From Sipunculus nudus (lineage: Eukaryota; Annelida; Sipuncula; Golfingiida; Sipunculidae): 64,000 nt of DNA. Shown here piece by piece: positions 40,224 to 50,615 of this stretch (the first letter of the stretch is position 1; each line of letters opens with the position of its first letter). The position numbers and the translations under genes are program-made. The stretch lies in the NCBI GenBank assembly GCA_026874595.1, contig CM049309.1, positions 26,353,033-26,417,032 of the forward strand. The letters are read 5' to 3'. The notes beneath the pieces were generated by a model. That model did not search any database, had not been told where the DNA came from, and was given only the letters and a program-made list of their open reading frames with translations.

Positions 40224-41310
40224 CTATGAGGGCTCCAGACCTATCGAATAACAGACTTGTCAAAATTCCAATATGGCCGCCACAGCCCAATCGCTTATTT
40301 TCTTTCATGCGCGATTACTCAACAACAACATCCTGAAGCTTTTCTAAATTCACAGGGATGATTGGCACCTATGAGGGCTCTAGACCTATCAAATTACAGA
40401 CTTGTCGGAATTCCAATATGGCCGCCACAGCCCAATCGCTGATTTTCTTTCGTGCGCATTTACTCAACAACAACATACTGCAGCTATCCCAAATTCACAG
40501 GGTTGATTGGTACCTATGAGGGCTCAAGACCTATCGAATTACAGACTTGTGGAAATTCCAATATGGCCGCCACAGCCCAATCGCTGATTTTCTTTCGTGC
40601 GCGATTACTCAACAACAACATACTGCAGCTTTCCCAAATTCACAGGGAGGTTTGTTACCTATGAGGACTCTAGACCTATCGAATTACAGACTTGTCGAAA
40701 TTCCAATATGGCCGCCACAGCCCAATTGCTGATTTTCTTTCGCGCAGGATAACTCATGAACCACATACAACAGCTTTCCCAAATTCACAGGGTTGATTTG
40801 TACCTATGAGGGCTCCAGACCTATTGAATTACAGACTTGTCGGGATTCCAATATGGCCGCCACAGCCCAATCGCTGAATTTCTTTCGCACGCAATAACTC
40901 CACAACAACCTACTGCAGCTTTCCCAAATTCACAGGGATGATTGGTACCAGACCTGTTGAATTACAGACCTGTTGGAATTCCAATATGGCCGCCATATTT
41001 TTTTCCCTTCGCACACAATAACCTAACAACAACCTTCTGCAGCTTTCCCAATTTCACAGGGATCATTGGTCCCTATGAGGGCTCCAGACCTATTAAATAA
41101 CATACTGGCTCAAAATCAAATATGGCTAACAGATTACATTCGTTGATTTTCTATTGCACACATTATTTCAGACATATCTTCTTTAATATCATTTGATCCA
41201 GTAGAATTTTTTCCCTCATGCATATGGATAAAAACCTGTTTCTGTTTGTCATATTTTTTTCAAATTTAACTTAATTTTTCAGCCACATGTAAACTAATCC
41301 AGCACTTGCA
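40224..41310 (+). repeat. Tandem-core repeat copy B, right part
   Basis: About six units of roughly 143 bp starting with ctatgagggctc at 40224, 40369, 40515, 40660, 40805 and 41075, with one unit shortened near 40950. Each holds ttccaatatggccgccacag, aatcgctgattttctttcg and caacaacaacatactgcagc. A unique terminal part (41100-41310) follows, matching the reverse complement of 17425-17640. Architecture (unique end plus variable tandem core, no ORF) resembles that of bivalve pearl-type or Helitron-like non-autonomous elements; the assignment is inference. Frames such as 40452-40732 are repeat artefacts. Confidence 0.8.
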
Positions 41311-41705
41311 GAAACGCGGGGCCCTCTGAGGACCATTGTCCGACCACATCTCGTTATTTGTTATTATGCAATGTTGACTACCCATTGTTGCATATCATTT
41401 GTTTACTTATAATATGTAATATCTGATTGTTTGTAAACATTAATGTTCACTTAACCAGTTGCTTTTAAGATTCACGTACTCCTGTACCGAGGTAAGCTGA
41501 CCTTGTATATTTTATTACTAGGTTCGGTACTTGCATTTTATTTAGTGATCACCTAGTAGGCTACAAATAAGATTTCGCTTTAAGATAACTCACAGAGCTA
41601 CAATTAGATAAATTATTAGATTTTAAGCGGTAGTGTAACTTAGATTGCAGTGTAACTGACTGCACTGTAGTTGTCTACCAAAACTAGGACTTTGATCTCA
41701 CCACT
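41311..41705 (+). other. Leader of the third gypsy element, 5' LTR not found
   Basis: Sequence between the tandem-core repeat and the gag ATG. It shows no match to the 3' LTR at about 48720-49162, so the 5' LTR is missing and this is presumably 5' UTR joined to unrelated DNA. An internal direct repeat, gtgtaact(t/g), near 41635-41660 is all that stands out. Confidence 0.4.
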
Positions 41706-43085
41706 ATGAAGTACCTAAACACCCTTGTGGTAGATAACTTACCAGTAGATGTGCAACAAGCAGAACTCGGGGATCTATTTGGTGCTGCGGGTGACGTGGA
41801 GCATGTGTTGCTGGTTCCTTCAGACTCTAGTCCGGATCAGGTTTTCATTGTCTTTGCCTCCTCATCCGCAGTAACAAAGGTTCTCAGCTCTCCCAGTTTT
41901 GCTGAATGGCAGACTCCATCGGGAGTGGTATCACTAAAACTAAAAGCTGCCACAACCGAACATGAGGACTGTATACGAGAATTGATCACTGAGGGGACAT
42001 CATCCTTAACAGATTCGCTAGATATTTTCCTGAATAAATTGTCCTCTGACAATCTTAACAGGTTAAAGCACAAAATAGAGGATAGGATGGCTTATCAGAG
42101 GATTCCTTCTTCCCCAGAGGGCGCTGCCACGGGTCCTAACATAATGTATACAATGTCCCAGAAACCACGTTTACCCACATTTTCCGGCGACCCCCCCAAA
42201 AAAGACACCCCTTTTCGCCAGTGGCGTTACCAAGTTGACCGTCTCTTAGATAACAGAAGTTACCGCCATCGATATAGAGGAGGCGATTTGACTGTCCCTT
42301 AGAGGTTCAGTCGCAGAGGTTCTTCTTTACCTAGACCCCACTGCCCCTCTTACTGATTTGATCCACCACTCAGACCTTACGTTTGAAGATGTGGTAGACA
42401 TTAATATGATAAGGGAGTAGTATTATGGGGCACAACAAGAAACTGGGGAGACCATCGTTAAATGGGGCTGTCGTTTTCAAAAGCTTCTACACAGTTTAAA
42501 GCAACGGGGTGCAATCTCAGACCACGAGGCTCGTAGCAGTCTGTTCCAGATTCTGGTATGGATTAAATGACCTCTATCAACCCGTGAAAGATGCCCTACA
42601 TTCAACTTTAAAATCGGGTATGTCCTTTAAAGTTCTTTTTACTGCAGCCCGGGAGCTCGAGGTTAAGTATATGCCTATGTTGTTTCCATCAAAACCTTCC
42701 CCTTGGGTTAACATTAGGAGACCCAGTTTTAAACCCTCCCCAATTTCCCAACAGCAGTCACTAAGTGATCTTTCTCAAATGGTCAATACCTTGTTAAAAA
42801 CTAGAAGGTATTGAATCTCGCCTAACGAGAGTTGAAACGACCCAAAGCTATACATCTAGTAGACCCACTACTCCTGCCTCTCGAAAGAGTAACACTACAG
42901 TTTCAGGACAAAATTCGAACCCACCTGAACCAGCCATGTTTTGCACCAGGTGTAAACGTAATAACCATTCTGTTCAAGACTGTAGAGCACGTCGTGACGT
43001 AACTGGTAAGCCTTTAAACTCCGGTCCATCTACGCCAGGCAGTGGGAGGACAAAGGTCGGACACACAGGCCCACTAAACCTAAGG
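41706..43085 (+). pseudogene. gag with RRM/PNMA-like N-terminus and CCHC knuckle, disrupted
   Basis: Starts at the ATG at 41706. Residues 5-80 have the alternation of an RNA recognition motif: strand LVVDNLPV (RNP2-like), helix QQAELGDLFGAAG, strand VEHVLLVPS, strand QVFIVFAS (RNP1 position), helix SSAVTKVLSS, strand VVSLKLKA. A linker and capsid follow: PRLPTFSGDPPKKDTPFRQW, then after a frameshift near 42255 LSLRGSVAEVLLYLDP, GETIVKWGCRFQKLLHSLKQ and, in 42509-42814, LHSTLKSGMSFKVLFTAARE. The knuckle is FCTRCKRNNHSVQDC at 42938-42982. RRM-like domain followed by this kind of capsid is the layout of vertebrate PNMA proteins, which derive from gypsy Gag. At least three frame breaks. Confidence 0.7.
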
Positions 43086-43829
43086 TTATACCTGTTGCCT
43101 TGACCGGGGATGTAGATTGTGTCTCGCTCATATCAAAAGGGGTTCCATGTACCGGTTTACTAGACCCTGGCTCTTCCGTTACACCAGTGGCTGAAAATTT
43201 CTACAATCAGTATCTGTCTTCTTTACCAATCCAACAAATATCTGATGTCCCTAACATAGAGGTCGCAGGGGGGAAATAAACTCGAATACCTTGGGATTGT
43301 TGAAATAAGTTTAAATTTATCAGGTGTATTGGACAAAATTTTTCCAACTCCCGTATTATTGGTAAAAGATACAGCCTTTAATTCGTTGCATCCTTTTGTA
43401 ATTGGACAGAATGTCCGAAAGCAGTGTGCTCGGATACTTCGCGGTGATTTGGGCCCTAGGTTCCTCCAGAAGAGTAAAATTCCCGATGCCTGGCGGTCAG
43501 CCTTAAAATGCTTCACTTTTGCGACTGCTAAATCTTCTTCAGTAGGCCTCGTCACCTCCTTTAGGCAAGTAGCTATTCCACCTAACCAATCCCTTATAGT
43601 ACCAGGTAATACCCGTGCTTGTACTTACGGAAAGACGTTGATTTTAACAGAACCTTACGGTCCTCTTCCGGCGGGATTAGAAGTAGACCCACTATTGATG
43701 GAGGTAAACTTGCAAAATCGTTCAGAGAAACGATTTGATATAAGAATGTCTAATCTTACTAATGACATTGTCACTATTCCAGCAAGAATAGCCATCTGTT
43801 CGTTGCAAATGGCCTCTGTTGTTCCTTGA
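43086..43829 (+). pseudogene. Protease with altered active site, and linker
   Basis: Reading VDCVSLISKGVPCTGLLDPG (about 43110-43170) then SSVTPVAENFY places the retropepsin active site at LLDPGSS. The usual D(T/S)G is changed to DPG, consistent with a single-base change, which would abolish catalysis. After a frameshift near 43275 the frame 43329-43829 continues with the flap/C-terminal part (PTPVLLVKDTAFNSLHPFVI) and a long spacer (QVAIPPNQSLIVPGNTRACT, SEKRFDIRMSNLTNDIVTIP) of the sort found before RT. A stop at 43827 ends it. Confidence 0.65.
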
Positions 43830-44664
43830 GGCCAACGATAACTTACTTGACCAATTTACCATTGATCCTTCCCTTTCCCTTACGGAAAGACAGCAAGTCC
43901 TGGACCTACTGTGGGAGTGGCGAGACATTTTTGCTAAACATGATTTAGATCTTGGGCGCACAGATAAAGTTAAACACAAAATTGTTGTGTCCGACTCTGC
44001 CCCTTTTCGCGAGGCTTATCGACGAATCCCTTCACAACTTTATCAGGAGGTGCGCGATCAATAAGGGAAACGCTCGAATTGGGGATGATTAGAGACAGAT
44101 ACAGCCCTTATTCGTCGGCTATTGTTCTAGTCCGAAAGCAAGATGATAAGCTACGCTTTTGCATAGACTATCGCAAGCTTAATGCTAAAACTTTCCGTGA
44201 TGCTTACTCTTTACCCCGTATAGATGACACCCAAGATTCGCTAATTGGGAGTAAATACTTCTCGAAAGCGGGGTACTGGCAGGTTGAAGTAGAGGAGGAG
44301 GATAAGCCTAAAACCGCATTCACTGCAGGTCCTCTTGGGCTTTTCGAATGGAATACGATGCCGTTCGGTGTAATTTAAGCTCCAGCCACGTTCCAACGCC
44401 TAATGCAAAAGACAATGGATGATCTCCATTTGTCTCAGTGTCTCCTCTATCTTGACGATATTATAGTGTTCAATTCCATCTTCAAGAACACTTAGATCGA
44501 CTTACGGCAGTCTTCAAACGTCTGAAAGAGGCTGGATTGAAATTGAAACCCAGTAAATGTCATTTGTTTAAAGAAACAAAACAAGTAAATTACCTTGGCC
44601 ATGTTGTTTCGCTAAAAGAATTCAAACTGACCCCACATAAATTGAAGCCTTAAAGAACTGGCCC
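43819..44664 (+). pseudogene. Reverse transcriptase with motif A deletion
   Basis: Frames 43819-44064 and 44079-44378 and beyond read gypsy RT: the pre-RT segment LWEWRDIFAKHDLDLGRTDK, then YSPYSSAIVLVRKQDDKLRF, CIDYRKLNAKTFRDAYSLPR. Motif A appears as SKYFSKAGYWQVEVEEED: the four residues normally between FS and K/SGYW, which include the catalytic Asp (LDL), are missing. Motif B is GLFEWNTMPFG, broken by a stop at 44376, and motif C is CLLYLDDIIVFN at 44440-44475. The thumb (QVNYLGHVVS) follows with further breaks. Deletion of motif A proves the copy could not reverse-transcribe itself. Confidence 0.8.
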
Positions 44665-45035
44665 ATGCCATCCTCCGTAACTGAAGTCCGACATTTCCTC
44701 GGCTTTGCCAGCTTTTATTTTGCTCAAATAGCAAGGCCCCTCCATGACCTCCTTAAAGGCGAAAGCTCTAGTCGAAAAAGTCCTGCATCTAAGAAGCGTA
44801 AATCCAAAGCACCACCTTTTGTATGGGGTCCAGATCAAAAGTCCTCCCTTGAGAAACTGATAGAGCTCCTGTGTAAAGCCCCAGTTTTGTCGTATGCAGA
44901 CTTTTCTAAGCCTTTTATTTTGCATACGAACGCTTCTAGATCTGGCTTAGAGGCGATTCTATACCAGGAACACGATTCGAAACTGAAACCCATCGCTTAT
45001 GCCAGCCGCAGTCTAAACAGGTCTAAGCAGAATTA
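44665..45035 (+). pseudogene. RNase H, first part (interrupted by TIR element)
   Basis: The 123-codon frame has the end of the RT thumb (VTEVRHFLGFASFYFAQIA, in which the usual YYRRFV segment is shortened) and the RNase H start: FVWGPDQKSSLEKLIELL, PFILHTNASRSGLEAILYQE (the catalytic Asp of the DAS motif is Asn), and LKPIAYASRSLNRSKQN. Reading stops where a 1465-bp element begins at 45036, then picks up at 46501 in the same sense. Confidence 0.8.
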
Positions 45036-46500
45036 AGCCCCGTTCCCACTTTCACGAATTTGACGCCGAATCGCCACGAACTTACATCATTAAAATTCGT
45101 AGAGATGTCGTGGGAATGTCGTAGATGATGTCTTGAACATTCGGTAATGTTCGTAGCGAGGTCTTGAGCACTCAGAATTCGTGGCGCTATTTTTGAAATG
45201 TTCAAAAATTAAGCTTTGTCGTCACAAGTCGTAGCTAAGTCGTAACAGTTTCTTGGTAAGTCGTTTGAGAGTCTTCATAATTCTTGTAAATTCGTGATGT
45301 AAAACAATGTCACGAATGCTCAGGAAGGACAATGGCATCGACACGACTTCAACACGACTACAATACGACTACCACAAGAACCTCTCAAGAGAGAGTCACG
45401 TTCATAAAGCCCCTTCCTACTTCCACGAATTTAGTGACGAATCATCAAGAACTGACATCATAATGTAACGGAAAACTTTATTTTCTTAGTGATTCTTAAC
45501 TTCTTACAAACCAATGAGGAATAAGGTTTAGAAGTAAGAACACTGTGTAGATTTGTAAATTTGTTTTAAAGAAGATTTGTATTGTGGTTATTGGTTCCAA
45601 CTAAATTTGAACTAAAATAATTAGAAGAAGCTGAATCAAATTACGTTTCCTTTGTAATTTGTAACTTCTTTGTAAACAAACAAGAAAGTTTTTGCAGTGA
45701 ATAAACCATGTAGTTTCGTAAATTTGTTTTAAAGAAATTTTTTTTTATCGTGGATATTGGTTGACAAAATAAATTTGAACCAAAACAGTTTAAAGAAGCT
45801 GAATATATTTTACAGTTTCGTCATACTTCATCATATGGTCAATTTAATAAATTATGAATTTCCTATTTTACCATGGGAGAATACACTGAGCCTAACACAA
45901 ATTGATATTAACAGAATCTTATATCACATTGAGAGCTGAATCAATAAGATATTTTAACCAATATTTTGAGAATACAGATATTTTACATCCGATTAAGACA
46001 GTCGTCTTAATAAGTGGTAGTTGGCTAATTACTCAAATCAAATGAGACCTGTATTATCAGTGTTTTAAACTGGATAACTTTTGTCAAATTAAAATATCTG
46101 GAGAAGTTGAGTAAAGTGTTGTTATGGTGTCCTTTTACTAATATCGTCTTCTTTGTGACATTACAATAGCTATATATCACATATATAGCTATCTAACAAT
46201 CCGTAGCAAAATTGAATGATCGTAGGAGTATCGTCCACAAATCGCAGATCAATCGTGGAAATATCTTACCAGTATCTTAGACGTCGTCACGGAGCCGTGA
46301 ACATTCTTGAATGTATCCTGTCATATCGTGCTGGCTTCGTGTCACTGTCGTAGCCAATCGTACTGGCATCGTACTTCTTTCGTACAATATCGTGGTCGTG
46401 ATGGAATTTTTATCACTCGACAGGCCGATTGGCCACGAATCGCCACGAATTCAACATCGTGGCGATTCGGCGTCAAATTCGTGAAAGTGGGAACGGGGCT
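45036..46500. mobile_element. Non-autonomous TIR DNA transposon, TTA target duplication
   Basis: 1465 bp bounded by long terminal inverted repeats: AGCCCCGTTCCCACTTTCAC at 45036-45055 continues inward for about 45 bp and pairs with the reverse complement ending at 46500. The target TTA is duplicated (45033-45035 and 46501-46503). Removing the element and one TTA restores the RNase H reading at that point. TTA/TWA duplication is typical of PIF/Harbinger elements; no transposase is encoded (the longest frame, 45757-45939, is AT-rich and featureless). Inside are a second, diverged copy of the terminal sequence (45408-45465), a roughly 170-bp direct duplication (about 45490-45660 and 45660-45830), and subterminal gtcgt/acgac words. 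Confidence 0.88.
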
Positions 46501-46503
46501 TTA

Positions 46504-46945
46504 TGCTTCTCACAAACTAGAATTCCTGGCCTTAAAATGGGCGGTTGTTGACAAATTCAAATATTACTTGTATGGGGGAACTTTCACTGTCAAGACTGAC
46601 AATAATCCCATTTGCTATGTGTTAACCACGGCAAAATTGGATGCCACAGGGCACAGGTGGGTAGCTGCATCAGCTTATTTTGACTTTAAAATAGAATATC
46701 GTTCCGGAAAAAGGAACGTCGATGCAGACTTCCTATCCAGGACTTGTAACCTTCCTAGTACGGGTGATTCTCTCTCTCCTGATATTCTGTCTTCATATAT
46801 GGTTCAAGCTTTATGCCAGTCTAATCTGCCTGGTTGTACAGGACTACAAAACACCAATCATGACCCATTTATTCCATTCGTATCCCTGAGCCTCACCTTC
46901 TATGCCTATAGACATGATTCAGGAGCAATCAAAAGATCTTGTCCT
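46504..46945 (+). pseudogene. RNase H, second part
   Basis: Continues the interrupted RNase H: SHKLEFLALKWAVVDKFKYY (with the catalytic Glu in KLEFLALKW), FTVKTDNNPICYVLTTAKLD (catalytic Asp), then AASAYFDFKIEYRSGKRNVD and ADFLSR at the end. About 70 residues of integrase linker follow. The frame upstream of 46504 (from 46307) belongs to the DNA transposon. Confidence 0.8.
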
Positions 46946-47776
46946 TAAAACTGCCATAGAAGCTATAAAAAGCGGGAACAAACTAATATACCGTAAAGGG
47001 GACTCGACTGAGCTGCTGTGTTATCAGCGCCACCTATCTAAATTATCAATAAAGGTGTCTTATGTAGGAAACGGATTGTAGAAGACAAAGAGACCTTGCA
47101 GGTAGTTTTACCTACCGCTTTGCGTCAATCGGCTCTCAAGGGGCTCCATGATGATATGGGCCATATGGGTCAGACTAGAACAATAAATCTAGTACAAGAT
47201 GAACAAACATATTACTGAGTATGTAGCTCAGTGTCCACGTTGTGTGAGACGAAAAACTCCTACCTGTCTAAGAGCACTTTTGTAAACATCTAAGCCTTAG
47301 CCCCTCTAGAAATGTGTGCATAGATTTCCTATCTCTGGAACCAAGTATAGGTAACATTGAAAACATTTTAGTGGTTACCGATCATTTTACTAAGTTTGCC
47401 AGGGCATTCCCATGTAAAAGCCTAAAAGCAAAACCAACCGCCCAACTGTTATGGAATAATTTTATCTGTTCCTACGGATTTCCCCAAAGAATCCATTCCG
47501 ATCAGGGGCGAAATTTTGAAAGCAAGGTTATCAAAGATTTGTGCTCCCTTGCTGGTATCGAAAAGTCTCACACTAGTCCCTACCATCCCATGGGCAATGG
47601 GCAGTGCGAGCGCTTCAACCGCACGCTACTGGATATGTTAGGCTGTTTAGAACCTAGTCAAAAGATAGATTGAAAACTCTTTGTTAATTCTGTAACCCAT
47701 GCCTTTGACTGCACCAGACATCAGACCTCCGGCTATTCTCCCTTTTTTAATGTATGAGTGACACCCCAGGTTACCC
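46946..47776 (+). pseudogene. Integrase zinc-binding domain and core, disrupted
   Basis: Broken frames give the zinc domain (LHDDMGHMGQTRTINLVQDE, then degenerate Cys motif CPRCVRRK near 47230). The core in frame 47314-47673 has CIDFLSLEPSIGNIENILVV with the first Asp, FPQRIHSDQGRNFESKVIKD with the second Asp, and PMGNGQCERFNRTLLDML with the Glu. A TGA at 47671 follows, then HAFDCTRHQTSGYSPFF in the next stretch. DDE residues are present; stops and shifts inactivate the copy. Confidence 0.8.
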
Positions 47777-48625
47777 GTGGATGTTCTCTTCGGGCTAGAC
47801 CACGATCAAAGACCAAATACGGCCGACTATGATAAATATGTTCAATCAATCGGGGAAACACTTAAGAATGCATATCGCAACGCCCAGCAACATTCATTAG
47901 CTGAGCAGAAGCGGCACAAGGCCCGATATAATCGCAAGGCGAAAAGCACTCAATTAAATATCTGAGATAGTGTTTTAGTAAGAAACTTGCACTTACTTGG
48001 AAAACAAAAATTGGCCGACCTGTGGGAGCCCCCTGTTTATGTCATTATCGACCAACCAAAGGCTGATATTCCAGTATATAAATTTCAGAAAGATGGCTCG
48101 TCCGATCCGCCCCGAACTCTCCATAGGAACTTGCTATTACTAATTAACCATCATCCACTTGATTCTGACACTTCCCCAGACACTGATCCAGGTACGAAAA
48201 TGCCTCCTAGGCATCTTAGATCTTCACCTGAGATCAGGGGAAGTGATGAGGAAATAGGAGAGGAAAGTCCGGATGAGGATGATTATAACGATCCCTGTTA
48301 AACCTTAACCCCAATCATAACCGCTCCATTCTCCACCGCTCCAATTTCCACTGAAGCGGAGCCCGATAGTATATCGGTTAGTAATTCTGAACCGAATTTA
48401 GACAATTCTGATTTACGTTCTTCTTCCGGTTCTCCTACCGCTTCCCATGATATTAGCCATACCCCCGAGGAAGGTATGTTAGACATATCAACAGAGAGGG
48501 AAACGCGGTAAGAACTAGAAACCCATCCCCAAACCTTTAATGGGGATGAGACCATATCTGAGGGTACAGAACCTCAACCCACATTGCGACGGTCCGCACG
48601 TGAGAGACGGCGAAATATTTCTTCT
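47777..48625 (+). pseudogene. Integrase C-terminal region and acidic tail
   Basis: Frames 47777-47965 (DVLFGLDHDQRPNTADYDKY, AEQKRHKARYNRK) and 47987-48301 (KLADLWEPPVYVIIDQPKAD) are the integrase tail with a degenerate GPY/F position (W-E-P-P-Y). The acidic, Ser/Pro-rich end continues after a stop at 48299 to LRRSARERRR at about 48580-48612, a typical gypsy pol terminus. At least two stops. Confidence 0.7.
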
Positions 48626-49162
48626 CTTTTCCTTTACTATGGCATTGGTGGCATTGTCGTCTTGGTGACGCTGTCACCGGAAACTGTTTTAATCTCAGTC
48701 TCCTGATTTACTCCCCTGAAAAGAAAAAATCTTTCAGATGTATCATTTTTATATAAAGTAATATATCATTAACGTTTAGATTTATATTTTATAGAGGTCA
48801 GAAAAAAGGCGATATCGATACAATTATCATGTATATAGATCCTCACCATCTCGAGGATCGCCGAAGGTTTCCGATACAAAACGGCTATGTGGCATAAAAC
48901 CTTCCCTGACTAATTTTTGAGAAACCGAACTGACAGGTCGCATGGCATGAGTACCTGGGCGTGACGTGCCCCTACTGACGATCCCGTTAGGGACATCACG
49001 TCAATCCAGCCTCATGTCATATGCTATCGATAACACGTCGAATCAGATCGTGTCTACTTTGTTGCAGAATAAACCAGTGTCAGTGTCAGCAGCATATCGT
49101 TTATATCATTTGTGTGTGTGTGCGAGTGGACTACGGACACTGCCTTACCGCCCGCCCGCGAC
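48626..49162 (+). repeat. 3' end and 3' LTR of the third gypsy element
   Basis: Shared with the fragments at 13147-13603 and 15573-15735. A purine-rich stretch (ctgaaaagaaaaaatc, 48715-48730) may be the polypurine tract, putting the LTR start near 48738 (tgtatcattt); the end is gcccgcgaca at about 49162. aataaa at 49068 is the likely poly(A) signal. The exact LTR start is uncertain because no 5' LTR is available. Confidence 0.65.
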
Positions 49163-50270
49163 ATATATATATAATTCATATTCTGACAGCATTAAGGGGA
49201 CCATCCTCTATCTTAGGTAGTAGGGGGACAATTATGGGAACATGAAGCCAAAAGGCCATAAATTGGTCTTGAACATGTGACAAAATATCATCTAGACATG
49301 TTGGTTGCTTCTTGGAAATCAACTAATTTTCAATGTTTTATAACTTAAAAGGGGGCGGTGAAAATAATAAATTAAGGTCACGCGTACTTTAACGAGGGAT
49401 TGTGTTTGATCAGCTAAACAGTAACTGTATCTGGAACAGATGTAGGTTAAATGTCAAAACAAGTGGGCCATGGGTTATGACGCTCAGCTGAATTACCTGA
49501 ATTACAGTTGATCGACGCCTGCATTAATTATTGATGTTATGATCTGGTTAAAATGATTTGATAAAGACCATGAACATATGGGTAGAATGACTTCCGGAGT
49601 ACTCAGAAATAAACTTTTTGTCCATCGTCCTGGAAAAATAGGTTACAGTGACCTAATTTAGGGTTTCTAAGAAAATTTTAATACGACCTCTCTGGATGTC
49701 AAGTTTGAAAATTATAGCTGCAACGGTAAAGTTATATGCCCTGTTGGACTGACTTGGTGCCTAAAATCATTTTTTCTAGTAGCTCGCAGAATAAAGGTCA
49801 ACATTACATGAGGTTTCTATGGAGATTTGCCCAAGACTCCCCTGGATGTTACGTTGGAAGATGCAAGGGCTTACTGATACACTTTGACTTAATGATACAA
49901 TCTGACTTTCATGGTGCTCAGAATGTTTTCAGCCCGTTTTTCGAAAATACATAGATCGCCGTTAGCTGATTTCAATTTCCAAAGGAGATTTGCTTAGGAC
50001 TTCCATGGATGTACAGTTAGAAGTTTCTAGGTCTAACGGTTACGGATTACGGTTATATACACACAGGTCGTCAATCAAAATAAGTATCGAATGGAACCTC
50101 GGTTCCTTGAAATACATTGTAACCACTTCGTACTCAACCTGTGGAAAGTTAATCCTCCGATAATGCACGTATACTTTCATCTGTATGAAAGAGTAGAGAA
50201 ATACATAGGTAGGCCTACATGTAAGTATATGTAGGCCTAAATCTGCGTTGCTTATATTTCTAATATGTTC
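49163..50270. other. Intergenic sequence with weak tandem repetition
   Basis: No gene recognised. gagatttgcccaagactccc at 49829 and gagatttgcttaggacttcc at 49985 mark units of about 155 bp of a degenerate tandem repeat (49640-50040), similar in style to the arrays at 53.6 and 59.4 kb. Confidence 0.45.
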
Positions 50271-50271
50271 C

Positions 50272-50273
50272 TT

Positions 50274-50326
<53 letters not shown>

Positions 50327-50327
50327 G
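50272..50327. repeat. Poly(T)-poly(G) homopolymer run
   Basis: About 34 T followed by 22 G. The open frames crossing it (50248-50451) are artefacts. Further G runs follow at 50421 and 50453. Length may be unreliable for technical reasons. Confidence 0.9.
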
Positions 50328-50562
50328 TAGACTGCCTTTTATTTTTATGAGGTGCGCGAGGCGTTTTTTTTTACGAGATGCACGAGGCGTCAGTTTATCT
50401 CCAAGGATAGGCGGTGGTGTGGGGGGGGGGGTCTGTTTACTCCTAAGGTAGGTGGGGGGGGGGGGGGGGGTTCTGGGGCAATCTTTTATAGTTTGTGTGA
50501 CACATTGCCTATATATATATATATATATATATATATAACTCTGGAGAAAAACAACACTGTAA

Positions 50563-50610
50563 ATTCACTACAGTCTGTTTCACGGGATGCGACCCGATCA
50601 TCAGGTGAAT
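50563..50610 (-). ncRNA. Hammerhead ribozyme, minus-strand copy, intact core
   Basis: Read on the minus strand from 50610: stem I 5' arm attcac, core CTGATGA, stem II tcgggtcgcatcccgt (four GC/CG pairs around a UCGCAU loop, with a U-U closing mismatch), core GAAA, stem III ACA/TGT with a GAC loop, the GTA cleavage triplet, and stem I 3' arm gtgaat. All invariant hammerhead nucleotides are present. Small stem III is a trait of PLE-encoded hammerheads, which are thought to act efficiently as tandem dimers. Confidence 0.8.
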
Positions 50611-50615
50611 TCAAC

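Noticed and set aside
40452-40732. Two frames in the tandem-core repeat
   Set aside because: The translation repeats every unit and reverse-strand equivalents exist in copy A; this is repeat artefact.
50248-50451. Open frame across poly(T)/poly(G)
   Set aside because: The homopolymers create long Phe/Gly runs; the frame has no recognisable protein content.
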